The notes: generated by a model not told the origin, from the letters alone. DNA of 64,000 nt from JAEUPI01 sp963814435 (GCA_963814435.1 CAWFCV010000012.1:62001-126000), one strand, 5' to 3'. Shown: positions 48,141 through 58,366, counted from the stretch's first letter. Program-made: numbers and translations.

Positions 48141-50167
48141 TCATCTCCTGACCAGCAGCAGCAGCGCGATCAGCGTGACGAAGCTGAACAGCAGGTAGAT
48201 CGAGATGCGTCCCTGCTGCAGCAGCCCGAACAGGCGTGCCACGCGCGCCACCACGGCAGCGATCGGCAGGTACAGCCAATGCCAGAAGTGATCCTCCACC
48301 GTCACGCGGTAGTACGGCCGGGCGTCGAACGGCGTCGGCAGCTCGCGCCGCATGCGGAAGAAGGGCTCGAAGATCTGGCGGATCGGCTGCCCGAAGCCCT
48401 CGGCGGTGTCCTGCATGCGCGCGGTCTGCCAGGGAAATCCGCAATCCCAGGGGGCGCTGCGCCGCAGTCGCCCGTGGTAGAGCCGCCGCACCAGCAAGAA
48501 GGCGAGGGCGCAGCTCGCCGCCACGCCGAGCAGGAAGACGACGGGTCCGTAGCTCGCGCGCTCGATCGACGTCGGTGCGAGCAGCCAGCCATGCTCCGCC
48601 ACGGTCGGGCCCAGGCCCGAGCCGACCAGCCGGCGCGTCACCGGGTCGATGACCTGAATGAACTGGATCGGGAACAAGCCGAGCGCGACGCTGCCGATCA
48701 GCAGCCACAACATGCCGCGGCGCTCCCAGGCGCCGGCGTCGTGCGCCTGGGCCAGCTTGGGCTCGCGCGGCTGGCCGAGGAAGATCACGCCGAAGAACTT
48801 GACCATCGTGTAGCCGGCGAGCGCGCCGACCAGCGCGATCAGCGCCGCCACCACCGGAATCAGCATGTTCAGGAACGAATCCGGCAGTCCGGGCGTGAAC
48901 AGGAAGCTCTGCAGCAGCAGCCACTCCGAGACGAAACCCGACAGCGGCGGCAGGCCGGCGCTGGCCAGCACGCCCACCAGCGTGGCCCACGCCACCCACG
49001 GCATGAACGCGGATCAGGCCACCCAGCTTGCCGAGGTTGCGTTCCGCCGGTGGCGTGCAGCACGGCGCCGGTGCACAGGAACAGCAGGCTCTTGAACAGC
49101 GCGTGGCTGGCCACGTGGTACAGGCTGGCGGTCAGCGCCAGCGCCGCCATCGCCTTCATCGAATAGGCCGAAAACACCACCGTCAGTCCGATGCCGGTGA
49201 CCAGCAGGCCGATGTTCTCGATCGACGAGTAGGCGAGCAGGCGCTTCATGTCGCTTTGCACGGCCGCGAAGACGACGCCGAACAGCGCGGTGGCCAGGCC
49301 CAGCGCCAGCAGCACGACGCCCCACCACCACAGCTGCGCGGACAGCAGGTCGAAGCACACGCGCAGCAGGCCGTAGATCGCCGTCTTCAGCATCACCGCG
49401 CTCATCAGCGCCGACACCGGCGACGGCGCAGCCGGATGCGCCTCGGGCAGCCAGATGTGCAGCGGCACGATGCCCGCCTTGGCGCCGAAGCCGAACACCG
49501 CGAGGCCGAATGCCACCGAAGCCCAGAACGGCGACAGCTGCTGCGCGCGCATGTTGGCGAAGGTGTAGTCGCCGGTGTTGGCCTGCAGCACGCCGAAGCA
49601 CAGCAGGATGCCGATCGCGCCGACATGCGCCACCAGCAGGTACAGGTAGCCGGCGCGGCGGATCTCGGCGATGCGATGGTTGGTGGTGACGAGGAAGAAC
49701 GACGACAGTGCCATCGTCTCCCACATCACCATGAACGCATAGGCGTCGTCGGCCAGCACGACACCGGCCATGCTGGCCAGGAACAGGTGGTACAGCAGGC
49801 ACAGCAGGCCGGGCGGCGTGCCTTCGCCCTTGCGGAAGTAGCCGGCCGCGAACGCCGACACGCCGGCCGCGGTGGCACCGATCACCATCAGGAAGAACGC
49901 CGACAGGCTGTCCAGCCGCAGATGGAACGGCAGCGTGGGCAGGCCGATCGCCAGCACCGCGGTCTGCGGCGGGCCGAACACGGCGGCAAGCGAAATGGCG
50001 AACAGCGCGACGCCAATCGCGCCGCCAATCGGGAACAAGGTCTGTGCCACCAGCGCAAAGTTGCGCAACGCGAACACGCCCACCACGCCGACCACGAGCC
50101 ACGCGCCCAGCAGCAGCATCACCCAGTCGAGCGGCACCCACATGGCAGGGTTCGTCAGTGCGCTCAT
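48141..50167 (-). CDS. hyfB: Hydrogenase-4 component B, NuoL-like antiporter subunit (two frameshifts)
   Basis: About 674 residues after repair, 14 or more helices. Glu in MVMWETMALSSFFLV and Lys in FGFGAKAGIVPLHIWLPEAHPAAPSPVSALMS match the proton-channel residues; the C-terminal part (RRSAPWDCGFPW, then the final helix LLFSFVTLIALLLLVRR) fits HyfB. Breaks near 49045 (GGCGGAACG, surplus G) and 49012. Start 50167 (MSALTNPAMW). First gene of the Ehr operon as seen here. Confidence 0.88.
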
Positions 50168-50210
50168 TCGTTGTGCCGGCGCACCAGGCGCAAAGGTTTG
50201 CGCATCCGAC

Positions 50211-50459
50211 CTACTTGGAACCCGATCGGCGAGTCCGCGACGTCTTGATCGGCCGCGAGCGCTTGGCCGGCGCCGCGTTCCGGCGTGGTGCCGGCGAGCC
50301 GCTGGGAACATAGGACACGCCGTGCTGGGCGAGGTAGTCCCGGATCAACTGCCGCACCACCTGCGAGGGCGTCAGATCCTGCTGCGCACAAAGGCGCTCG
50401 AAGGCCGACTTCTTGGCTGGATCGACCAGCAGGGTCAGGCGCGCCGTCTTCAGTTCCAT
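50211..50459 (-). CDS. Ribbon-helix-helix (CopG/Arc-like) protein
   Basis: 82 residues. ARLTLLVDPAKKSAFERLCAQQDLTPSQVVRQLIRDYLAQHG gives a beta-strand followed by two helices, the CopG-type DNA-binding fold; the basic C-terminal tail (PAKRSRPIKTSRTRRSGSK) may grip DNA. No toxin gene is next to it, so an antitoxin role is not supported. It lies directly upstream of hyfB on the same strand (43-base gap) and might regulate the Ehr operon. Confidence 0.78.
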   Translation of the reverse strand: MELKTARLTLLVDPAKKSAFERLCAQQDLTPSQVVRQLIRDYLAQHGVSYVPSGSPAPRRNAAPAKRSRPIKTSRTRRSGSK

Positions 50460-50575
50460 ACCGGCATGGCATGTTAATGCGATGTGTATCGAACGAACAT
50501 GCTAGCGCAATGCCGCATGCACGGCAAGCCGGTGCGCGCAGGCGGCGCGCCGGTTGACGTGGCGTCAGCGTCGGA

Positions 50576-52617
50576 TCAGCGAACGCGCAGGCCGGGCACG
50601 ACGCCGGCACCGGGTTCGAGCAGGTACAGCCCCGGGTGGGCACCCTCGTCGGCGTGGCTGGCCGCGAGCACCATGCCCTCGGAGACGCCGAACTTCATCT
50701 TGCGCGGCGCCAGGTTGGCCACCATCACGGTGAACTTGCCCACCAGGTCGTCGGGCTTGAAGGCGCTCTTGATGCCGGAGAGCACGTTGCGCGTGCGGCC
50801 TTCACCGATGTCGAGCGTCAGGCGCAGCAGCTTGTCGCTGCCCGGCACGGCCTCGGCGTGGACGATCCTCGCGATGCGCAGGTCGACCTTCGCGAAATCG
50901 TCGATGCCGATCTCGGCGGCGAGGGCTTCGCCGCCGGGCAGCACGGCGGCCGGCGCGGTCGGCTCGAACAGCGCGTCGAGCTTGGCCGGATCGACCCGCT
51001 GCATCAGGTGCTTGAATTCGCCGATGCGGTGCGCACCGAGGGCGCGGTTCGCATCGGCGAAGTCCATGGCCGGCACCTGCAGGAAGGCCTCCACCTGGGC
51101 GGCCAGCGCCGGCAGGATCGGCTTGAGGTAGATGGTCAACACGCGGAAGGCCTCGATGCACACGGTGCACACGTCGTGCAGCGCCGCACCGTGCTCCTGG
51201 CTCTTCGCGAGCTCCCACGGCTTGTGCTGATCGACGTATTCGTTCACCCGGTCGGCCAGCAGCATGATCTCGCGCACGGCTTTGCCGAATTCGCGCGTCG
51301 TCGTAGAGCTGCTCGATCACGCTGCCGTGGGCGCGCAGCGTGTCGAGCAGCGTGCGGCCTTCGACGCCGACGTCGCCCGACAGGTGGCCCTTGAAACGCT
51401 TGGCGATGAAGCCGGCGGCGCGGCTCGCGATGTTGACGTACTTGCCGACCAGATCCGAATTCACCCGGGCGATGAAGTCGTCGGGGTTGAACTCGATGTC
51501 CTCGACGCGCGCGTTCAGCTTGGCCGCGATGTAGTAGCGCAGCCATTGCGCGTCGAGCCCGAGCTCCAGGTAGCGCAGCGGGCTGATGCCGGTGCCGCGG
51601 CTCTTGCTCATCTTGTCGCCGCCCACCGTGATGAAGCCGTGCACGTACACGTTGTTCGGCACCTTGCGGCCGCTGAAGTGCAGCATCGCCGGCCAGAACA
51701 GCGTGTGGAAGGTGACGATGTCCTTGCCGATGAAGTGCACCTGGCGCAGTTGCGGAGTCGGCGAGGTAGGCCTCGAAGTCGTGCCCGCGTCTGGCGAACA
51801 GGTTCTTCAGCGACGCCAGGTAGCCGATCGGTGCGTCGAGCCAGACGTAGAAGTACTTGCCCGGCGCGTCCGGGATCTGGATGCCGAAGTAGGGCGCGTC
51901 GCGGCTGATGTCCCAGTCGCCGAGCTGCGTCTTGCCGTCGGCGTCCTCGGCGAACCACTCGCGGACCTTGTTGGCCACCTCGCTCTGCAGCTTGCCGTCC
52001 TGCGTCCAGTGGCGCAGGTATTCGACGCAGCGCGGGTCGGACAGGCGGAAGAAGTAGTGCTCGCTCGAGCGCAGCTCTGGCTTGGCGCCCGACAGCGCCG
52101 ACTTCGGGTTCTTCAGCTCGGTGGGGATGTAGACCGCGCCGCAGTTCTCGCAGTTGTCGCCGTACTGGTCCTTGGTGCCGCAGCGCGGGCATTCGCCCAG
52201 GATGTAGCGGTCGGGCAGGAACATGCCCTTCACCGGGTCGAAGAACTGCTCGATCGTGCGCACGTCGATCAGCTCGTTCTTGCGCAGCGCGAGGTAGATC
52301 TCGCGTGCGAGCTCGTGGTTCTCCGGCGCGTCGGTGGAGTGCCAGTTGTCGAACGCGATGTGAAAGCCGTCGAGGTATTGCTTGCGCCCGGCGGCGATCT
52401 CGGCCACGAAGGCCTGCGGCGTCTTGCCGGCCTTCTCGGCTGCGATCATGATCGCTGCGCCATGCGCGTCGTCGGCACAGACGAAGTTCACTTCGGCACC
52501 GCGCATGCGCTGGAACCGCACCCAGATGTCGGCCTGGATGTACTCCATCATGTGGCCGATGTGGAACGCGGCGTTGGCGTAGGGCAGCGCGGTGGTGACG
52601 AACAGCTTCTTTTTCAT
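50576..52617 (-). CDS. metG: Methionyl-tRNA synthetase (two apparent frameshifts)
   Basis: About 679 residues after repair; charges tRNA-Met. HIGH motif at residues 19-22 (FHIGHMM), four-Cys zinc knuckle CPRCGTKDQYGDNCENCG, KMSKS in GGDKMSKSRGTGI, anticodon-binding domain and a C-terminal EMAPII-like tRNA-binding domain (DLRIARIVHAEAVPGSDKLL). Breaks near 51749 (surplus C in GCGCCAGG, minus-strand reading) and 51295 (surplus G). As metG is normally essential and single-copy, these argue for consensus errors across the window. Confidence 0.94.
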
Positions 52618-52690
52618 GGCAGTCTGGCGCCCACGGGCGAGTCGAGCATTCTAGGCGTGCACTTCGATCTGGCCATGGCTGGACGGCCGC

Positions 52691-53010
52691 GATCGGCCCG
52701 GTGCGGCTGTTCGGTCTGTGGCTTGAATGCCGACCTTCGACGACCGAGCCAGCAACGCGGCCGGCCGAGGGCCGGGCTCCTCATGCGTCCCTAAATCGTC
52801 GCCCGGCCCTCGGCTTGCCGCGCTGCCAATGGCATCGCCGCCGTGCGCAGGTCGTGCGTCCGCGGACCGCCGCGGTGGTTCGGGCGCAGCCGCGGGTGGG
52901 CGGCCGGCGGGGCGATTTAGGGACGCATGAGCCCCGGCGGTTGCCCGCCCGTGGCTGCGCCCTCGCTCGTTCGTCGAATGTCCGGTCTCACGGAAGCGAA
53001 CAGCCGCACC
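52691..53010. repeat. Nested palindromic repeat, copy B (MITE-like)
   Basis: Fills most of the gene-free 52618-53154. Outer arms GGTGCGGCTGTTCG (52700-52713) and CGAACAGCCGCACC (52997-53010) are exact inverted repeats; inner core 52780-52931 (152 bp) has exact 19-bp terminal inverted repeats CTCATGCGTCCCTAAATCG. Near-identical, in opposite orientation, to copy A. The remaining 53011-53154 holds the upstream region of the BMP protein gene and shows nothing clear. Confidence 0.9.
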
Positions 53011-53154
53011 TAGCGCAATCGCGCGTTGAGAAGTTGAGCGGGAGTGCGCCGCGAAGCGCCGAATACAATCGCAGCGTTGCTTCGCAACGCGCTCGTTCGC
53101 CGTGCCACCGGCGTTTGTAGCGGCTCCCCCATCGTGGCCATGTCGAGGTCAACC

Positions 53155-54252
53155 ATGTACAAAAACCTCAGGCGCGCGTTGGTGCGCGCGGCGCTGCTTG
53201 CGCTGCCCAGCCTGACTCTCAACCCGCTTGCGCTGGCGCAGGCCGCGCCGCTGAAGGTGGCCTTTGTCTACGTCAGCCCGGTCGGCCAGGCGGGCTGGAG
53301 TTACCAGCATGATCTCGGCCGGCAGGCGATGGAGCGCAACCTCGGGGCGCAGGTGAAGACCACCGTCGTCGAGTCGGTCGACGAAGGGCCCGACGCCGAA
53401 CGCGTGATGCGCGACCTGGTTGCGCAAGGCAACAAGCTGATCTTCGCCACCAGCTTCGGCTACCTCGAAGCTGCGCTGCGCGTCGCGGCCGATCACCCCG
53501 ACGTGCGCTTCGAGCACGCCGGCGGCTACAAGACCGCGCCGAACCTCAACACCTACAACGCGCGCTACTACGAGGCGCGCTGGCTCGCCGGACGGCTGGC
53601 CGCGATGAACAGCGCCAGCGGCGTGGCCGGCTACGTGGCCGGGTTTCCGGTGCCCGAGGTGGTGCAGGGCATCAACGCGTTTGCGCTGGGCCTGCGCTCG
53701 GTCAATCCGGCGGCCAGCGTGCGGGTGGTGTGGCTCAACAGCTGGTTCGATCCGCCGCGCGAGCACGACGCCGCCGTCACGCTGATCAACCAGGGCGCCG
53801 ACGTGTTGACCAACCACACCGCGTCGCCGGCAGTCGCGCTGGCGGCCGAGGAGCAGGGCGTCAAGCTGCTGGCCAACCAGAGCGACATGTCGAAGTTCGC
53901 GCCGCGCGCCCAGCTCGCGGCGGTGACGCACCACTGGGGCGACTACTACACACAGGTGGCCCGCGCCGTGATCGCCGGCACCTGGAGAGCCAAGCCGGTA
54001 TGGGGCGGCATGCGCGACGGCATGGTGCGGCTGTCGGCGCTGAACTCCAAGCTGCCCGCCGCGCAGGTGGCGGCGGTCGATGTGGCGCGCCAGGCGCTGT
54101 TGTCGGGCAAGGCCACGGTGTTTGCGGCGCCGTTGATCGACAACACCGGCAAGACGCGCCTGGCGATCGGGACGCTCGGCGACGAGCAGATCGCGACGAT
54201 GGACTGGTTCGTGCAGGGCGTCGTCGGCAGCGTGCCCGCGCCGGCGAAGTAG
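53155..54252 (+). CDS. BMP/Med family substrate-binding protein (nucleoside/purine ABC type)
   Basis: 365 residues. A signal peptide (RRALVRAALLALPSL...LALA-QA) leads a periplasmic binding fold of the basic membrane protein (PnrA/Med) family: KVAFVYVSPVGQAGWSYQHDLGRQAME, GYVAGFPVPEVVQGINAFALG and WGDYYTQVARAVIAGTW. Members bind nucleosides or purines for ABC import. No ABC ATPase or permease is adjacent, so it would act with genes elsewhere. Start 53155 with GAGG eight bases upstream. Confidence 0.9.
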   Translation: MYKNLRRALVRAALLALPSLTLNPLALAQAAPLKVAFVYVSPVGQAGWSYQHDLGRQAMERNLGAQVKTTVVESVDEGPDAERVMRDLVAQGNKLIFATSFGYLEAALRVAADHPDVRFEHAGGYKTAPNLNTYNARYYEARWLAGRLAAMNSASGVAGYVAGFPVPEVVQGINAFALGLRSVNPAASVRVVWLNSWFDPPREHDAAVTLINQGADVLTNHTASPAVALAAEEQGVKLLANQSDMSKFAPRAQLAAVTHHWGDYYTQVARAVIAGTWRAKPVWGGMRDGMVRLSALNSKLPAAQVAAVDVARQALLSGKATVFAAPLIDNTGKTRLAIGTLGDEQIATMDWFVQGVVGSVPAPAK

Positions 54253-54259
54253 CGCTGGC

Positions 54260-54844
54260 CTACCAGTCCGCCGGCGGCACGAACGCGGGATTCAGCCGCG
54301 TGAAGAGGCGGTGGTCGCGCCACTGACCACCGTTGAAGAGGTAGTCGCGGGCCAGCCCCTCATCGTGAAAACCCAGTCGCCCGATCAGCGCGATGCTGCG
54401 CTGGTTCTCTGGCCGCACGGCGGCCTGGATGCGGTGCAGGTTGGCGTCGGGCGCGAACGCCGCGGCGATCATCGCGGCCAGCGCCTCGTGCATCAGGCCG
54501 CGGCGCTGGTGCATCGCATCGATCGCATAGCCGAGGTTGCCGCTGTGGAACGAGCCGCGCACGATGTTCGACAGGCTCACGCGGCCGATCACGAGCGTCG
54601 GCTCATCGAGCAGCGTGAGCCAGTGCGCCCAATCGCGGCCGGCGTCGAATTGCTCGCTCTGCTCGGTCAGCTGCGTGGCATGGAACGCAGCCTGGCCGTG
54701 TTCGACCGGCAGCGGCGGGTCCCACGGCGCGAAGTGGCCACGGCTTCGATTGAAGTAGTCGGCCACCGCATCGGCCAGCGACGGCTCGCTCGCCACGAGT
54801 CGCAGCCGCGCCGTCTCGATCGCGCGGGGCGTGCGGTAGGCCAT
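54260..54844 (-). CDS. GNAT family N-acetyltransferase (RimJ-like)
   Basis: 194 residues; ETARLRLVASEPSLADAVADYFNRSRGHFAPWDPPLP and GNLGYAIDAMHQRRGLMHEALAAMIAAAFAPDANLHRIQAAVRPENQRSIALIGRLGF hold the RimJ/RimL acetyl-CoA and substrate signatures. Likely acetylates a ribosomal-protein N-terminus or related target. Start MAYRTPR at 54844; downstream of ygiD by seven bases, so co-transcribed. Convergent with the BMP gene (seven bases). Confidence 0.9.
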   Translation of the reverse strand: MAYRTPRAIETARLRLVASEPSLADAVADYFNRSRGHFAPWDPPLPVEHGQAAFHATQLTEQSEQFDAGRDWAHWLTLLDEPTLVIGRVSLSNIVRGSFHSGNLGYAIDAMHQRRGLMHEALAAMIAAAFAPDANLHRIQAAVRPENQRSIALIGRLGFHDEGLARDYLFNGGQWRDHRLFTRLNPAFVPPADW

Positions 54845-54851
54845 CAGCGCT

Positions 54852-55694
54852 TCACTGCCGCAGCGCCGGGCCCAGCGCAGTGGCCTGGGCGCCGAAGGCA
54901 TAGGCGTCCATGCCCAGGCAGCCGTAAGTCAGGCTGTCGTGCACCCGCAGCACGGGCCCTTCATGCCCGGCGCCGGCGGCCACGTACCAGGGCAGCAGGT
55001 GCTCGTCGGTGGGGTGCATCAGCGCCGCGTGCGGTGCCTGGGCGCGGTAGTCGAGCAGCGCGGCCCAGTCGGCCCCGGCGCTGCGTGCCTCGAACCACCG
55101 GCGAAACGCCGCGCTCTCGGCGACCTCTGGCGCATCGACTGCCGGGCGAGTACCGCCGAACACCATGCGCAGGTTGTGCGTCATGCTGCCGCTGCCCAGG
55201 ACCAGCACGCCTTCGTCGCGCAACGGGGCCAGCGCCTGGCCGAGCGCGAACAGGCGCGCCGGCGACCAGTCGGGCGGGAAGGCCAGCGGCAGCACCGGAA
55301 CGTCGGCATCGGGGTAGCTGAAGCGCAGCGGAATCCAGATGCCGTGGTCGAGACCACCTTCGTCGACCACGTGCACCGGCAGACCGGCGTCGCGCACCAG
55401 CTGCGCCACGCGCGGTGCCAGCGTGTCGGCACCTGGCGCGTCGTAACGCAGCGCGTACAGCGGTTGTGGGAAGCCGCCGAAGTCGTGCACCGTCTCGTGG
55501 TGCGGCGCGGCCAGCAGCGCCGGCTCGCGCGTCAGCGAATGCGCCGAGATCGCGAGGATCGCGCGTGGGCGGCCATAGGTGGTGTCCAGCGCCGGCCCGA
55601 GGCGCTGCAGGAAGGCGCCCGCCGCGCCGGGCTCGAGCGCGATCATCGGTGAGCCGTGCGAGACGAACAGACTGGGCAGCGGGGCGGTGTTCAT
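54852..55694 (-). CDS. ygiD: 4,5-DOPA dioxygenase extradiol family protein YgiD
   Basis: 280 residues; class III (LigB-type) extradiol dioxygenase fold. Metal ligand histidines are visible in LFVSHGSPM, AISAHSLTRE and GGLDHGIWIPLRFSYP, with HNLRMVFGG further on. Enterobacterial YgiD opens L-DOPA and also binds zinc. Starts at ATG 55694 or 55703 cannot be separated by ribosome sites. Divergent from the FtsX-like gene. Confidence 0.9.
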   Translation of the reverse strand: MNTAPLPSLFVSHGSPMIALEPGAAGAFLQRLGPALDTTYGRPRAILAISAHSLTREPALLAAPHHETVHDFGGFPQPLYALRYDAPGADTLAPRVAQLVRDAGLPVHVVDEGGLDHGIWIPLRFSYPDADVPVLPLAFPPDWSPARLFALGQALAPLRDEGVLVLGSGSMTHNLRMVFGGTRPAVDAPEVAESAAFRRWFEARSAGADWAALLDYRAQAPHAALMHPTDEHLLPWYVAAGAGHEGPVLRVHDSLTYGCLGMDAYAFGAQATALGPALRQ

Positions 55695-55819
55695 GGCGTC
55701 CATTACAGCATCGCGGGCAGATCGAGGGCTTCGAATCGCTTGTACGCAGCGTTCAAGGCCGGGTCGTTGAATGGGCGTCCGCGGCAGCGGGGTTCTCCAT
55801 CTCGTGTACCGTGCCGGCC

Positions 55820-58366
55820 ATGACGCCCCACCTGCCGTTGCCTGTCGACGTTCCGAGCATGGCCTGGCGCCAGCTGCGGCGCGACTTTCGTGCCGGCGAG
55901 CTGCGCCTGCTGGTGGTCGCGGTGATGCTGGCGGTGGCGGCGCTGACCGCGGTGGGCTTCTTCGCCGACCGGCTGAACACCGCGTTGGCCCGCGACGCCC
56001 GGGCGCTGCTGGGCGGCGATGCCGTGGTGGCCAGCGACCAGCCGGCGCCACCGACCTTCGGTGCGCGTGCCCGCGAGCTCGGCCTCGTGGTGGCGAGCAG
56101 CACCAGCTTTCCGAGCATGGCGCGCGCACCCGAATCGCGCGGCGGCGCCGCGCGGCTGGTGGCGGTGAAGTCGGTCAGCGATGCCTATCCGCTGCGCGGC
56201 CTGATGCGCTTGCGCGGCGTGGATGGCCGCGTGGCCGACGTGGCCGCCGCCCCGCCACCGGGGCGGCTGTGGGCCGACGCTGCGCTGCTCGAGGCGCTGG
56301 GCTTGCGGCTGGGTGACACGTTGCTGCTGGGCGATGCGTCGCTCACCATCGATCGGATCATCGTGCTCGAGCCCGACCGCGGCGCCGGCTTCATGAGCTT
56401 TGCGCCGCGCGTGATGCTCAATGAACGCGACCTCGCCGCCACCGGGCTGGTGCAGCCCGCCAGCCGGGTGACCTACCGCCTGGCGGTGGCCGCACCCGAC
56501 GGCGCCGGCGATGCGGTGGTGCGCGAGTTCGTGCGCTGGGTCGAGGAGCGTATTCGCACCGACCAGTTGCGCGGCCTGCGCGTCGAATCGCTCGAGGCCG
56601 GACGGCCCGAGATGCGCCAGACGCTCGACCGCGCCGAGAAGTTTCTCAAGCTCGTGGCGCTGCTCGCCGCGCTGCTGGCGGCGGTGGCCGTCGCCATCGC
56701 GGCGCGCGATTTCGCGCAACGCCACCTCGACGACTGCGCGATGCTGCGCGTGCTCGGCGCGCCGCAGCGCGCGATCGGCTGGACCTACGTGCTGGAGTTC
56801 GGTGGCGTCGGGCTGCTGGCCAGCGTGCTGGGCGTGCTGTTCGGGCTGGCGGTGCACTTCGCGTTCGTGTGGTTCCTCGGCAGCCTGCTCAGCGTGAGCC
56901 TGCCGCCGCCGGGCTGGGCGCCGGCGCTGTTCGGCCTGGGCGTGGGCATGACGCTGCTGGCCTCGTTCGGGCTGCCGCCGGTGCTGCAGCTCGCGCAGGT
57001 GCCGCCGTTGCGCGTGATCCGCCGCGAGCTGGGCGGGCTGAGGGCGGCGTCGGTGGCGGTCGTGGCAGCAGGCTCGGCGGGGTTCGTGGCGCTGCTGCTC
57101 GCGGCATCGTCGGACCTGAAGCTCGGCGGTCTGGCCGTCGGCGGTTTTGCCGGGGCGGTGGTGGTGTTTGCCGGCCTGTCATACGTCGCGGTGCGGCTGC
57201 TGAAAGCCGCCGTGCCCGAGTCGCGGGCGCCGCGCTGGCTGGTGCTGGCCACGCGCCAGGTGGCCGCGCGGCCGGGTTTCGCGGTGCTGCAGGTGTCGGC
57301 GCTGGGCGTGGGCCTGCTCGCGCTGTCGCTGCTGGTGCTGTTGCGCACCGACCTGATCGCCGGCTGGCGCGCCGCGACGCCGGCCGATGCACCCGACCGC
57401 TTCGTCATCAACCTGCAGCCCGACCAGGCCCAGGCGTTTCGTGCGCGCCTGAGCGAGGCCGGCGTCACGCGCTACGACTGGTACCCGATGATCCGCGGAC
57501 GCCTGGTCGGCATCAACGGCCACGCCGTGTCGGCCGACGCCTTTACCGACGAGCGTGCCCGGCGCCTGGTGGAGCGCGAGTTCAACCTCAGCCATCAGGC
57601 CGCGCCGCCCAACCACAACGTGGTGGTCGCCGGGCAGTGGCAGGCCGACGAGCCCGATGCGTTCAGTGTCGAGGAGGGCTTGATGCAGACGCTGAAGCTG
57701 AAGCTCGGCGATCGCATCGCGTTCGACATGGGCGGCCAGGTGCGCGAGGGGCGCATCACCAGCGTGCGGCGGGTCGACTGGGGCTCGATGCGGGTGAACT
57801 TCTTCGTCATGTTCCCGCTCGCGCAGGTCGAAGGCCTGCCGGTCAGCTACATCAGCGCGTTTCGGGCGCCGCAGCGCGCGGGCTTCGACAATGGATTGAG
57901 CCGCGACTTCCCGAACATCACCAACATCGACGTCTCGGCGTCGATCGCGCAGGTGCAGCGGGTGCTCGACCAGGTGATTCGCGCGGTGGAGTTCCTGTTT
58001 GGCTTCACGCTGGCCACCGGACTGGTGGTGCTGTTCGCGGCGGTGAGCGCGACGCGCGAGGCGCGGGCGCGCGAGTATGCCGTGATGCGTGCGCTCGGCG
58101 CCGGCTCCACGCTGCTGGCGCGCGTGCAGCGCGCCGAGCTGCTCGGCGTGGGCGCGTTGGCCGGGCTGCTGGCCTCGGTGGCTGCGATGGTGGTCGGCTC
58201 GCTGCTCGCGCGCTACGTGTTCGAGTTCACCTGGAACGTGTCGCCCTGGGTGCCGCTGCTGGGCACGCTGGCCGGCGCGCTGCTCGCGCTGGCGGCCGGC
58301 TGGTTCGGCCTGCGCGAGGTGCTGCGCCGGCCGGTGGTGGACACGCTGCGGCGCGCGGCAGATTAG
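55820..58366 (+). CDS. FtsX-like ABC transporter permease (YbbP type)
   Basis: 848 residues, intact. N-terminal helix (LRLLVVAVMLAVAALTAVGFF) and two FtsX permease domains: ALLAALLAAVAVAIAARDFAQRHLDDCAMLRVLGAPQ and the last four helices ending ARYVFEFTWNVSPWVPLLGTLAGALLALAAGWFGLREVL. Two large periplasmic MacB-like regions are between. It resembles YbbP, whose partner is the ATPase YbbA; no ATPase gene is adjacent here. Start ATG 55820, or 55859 as a shorter option. Confidence 0.9.
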   Translation: MTPHLPLPVDVPSMAWRQLRRDFRAGELRLLVVAVMLAVAALTAVGFFADRLNTALARDARALLGGDAVVASDQPAPPTFGARARELGLVVASSTSFPSMARAPESRGGAARLVAVKSVSDAYPLRGLMRLRGVDGRVADVAAAPPPGRLWADAALLEALGLRLGDTLLLGDASLTIDRIIVLEPDRGAGFMSFAPRVMLNERDLAATGLVQPASRVTYRLAVAAPDGAGDAVVREFVRWVEERIRTDQLRGLRVESLEAGRPEMRQTLDRAEKFLKLVALLAALLAAVAVAIAARDFAQRHLDDCAMLRVLGAPQRAIGWTYVLEFGGVGLLASVLGVLFGLAVHFAFVWFLGSLLSVSLPPPGWAPALFGLGVGMTLLASFGLPPVLQLAQVPPLRVIRRELGGLRAASVAVVAAGSAGFVALLLAASSDLKLGGLAVGGFAGAVVVFAGLSYVAVRLLKAAVPESRAPRWLVLATRQVAARPGFAVLQVSALGVGLLALSLLVLLRTDLIAGWRAATPADAPDRFVINLQPDQAQAFRARLSEAGVTRYDWYPMIRGRLVGINGHAVSADAFTDERARRLVEREFNLSHQAAPPNHNVVVAGQWQADEPDAFSVEEGLMQTLKLKLGDRIAFDMGGQVREGRITSVRRVDWGSMRVNFFVMFPLAQVEGLPVSYISAFRAPQRAGFDNGLSRDFPNITNIDVSASIAQVQRVLDQVIRAVEFLFGFTLATGLVVLFAAVSATREARAREYAVMRALGAGSTLLARVQRAELLGVGALAGLLASVAAMVVGSLLARYVFEFTWNVSPWVPLLGTLAGALLALAAGWFGLREVLRRPVVDTLRRAAD

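Noticed and set aside
47058..49166. 702-aa plus-strand ORF opposite hyfC/hyfB
   Set aside because: Same shadow composition; the minus strand is a textbook HyfB-HyfC pair.
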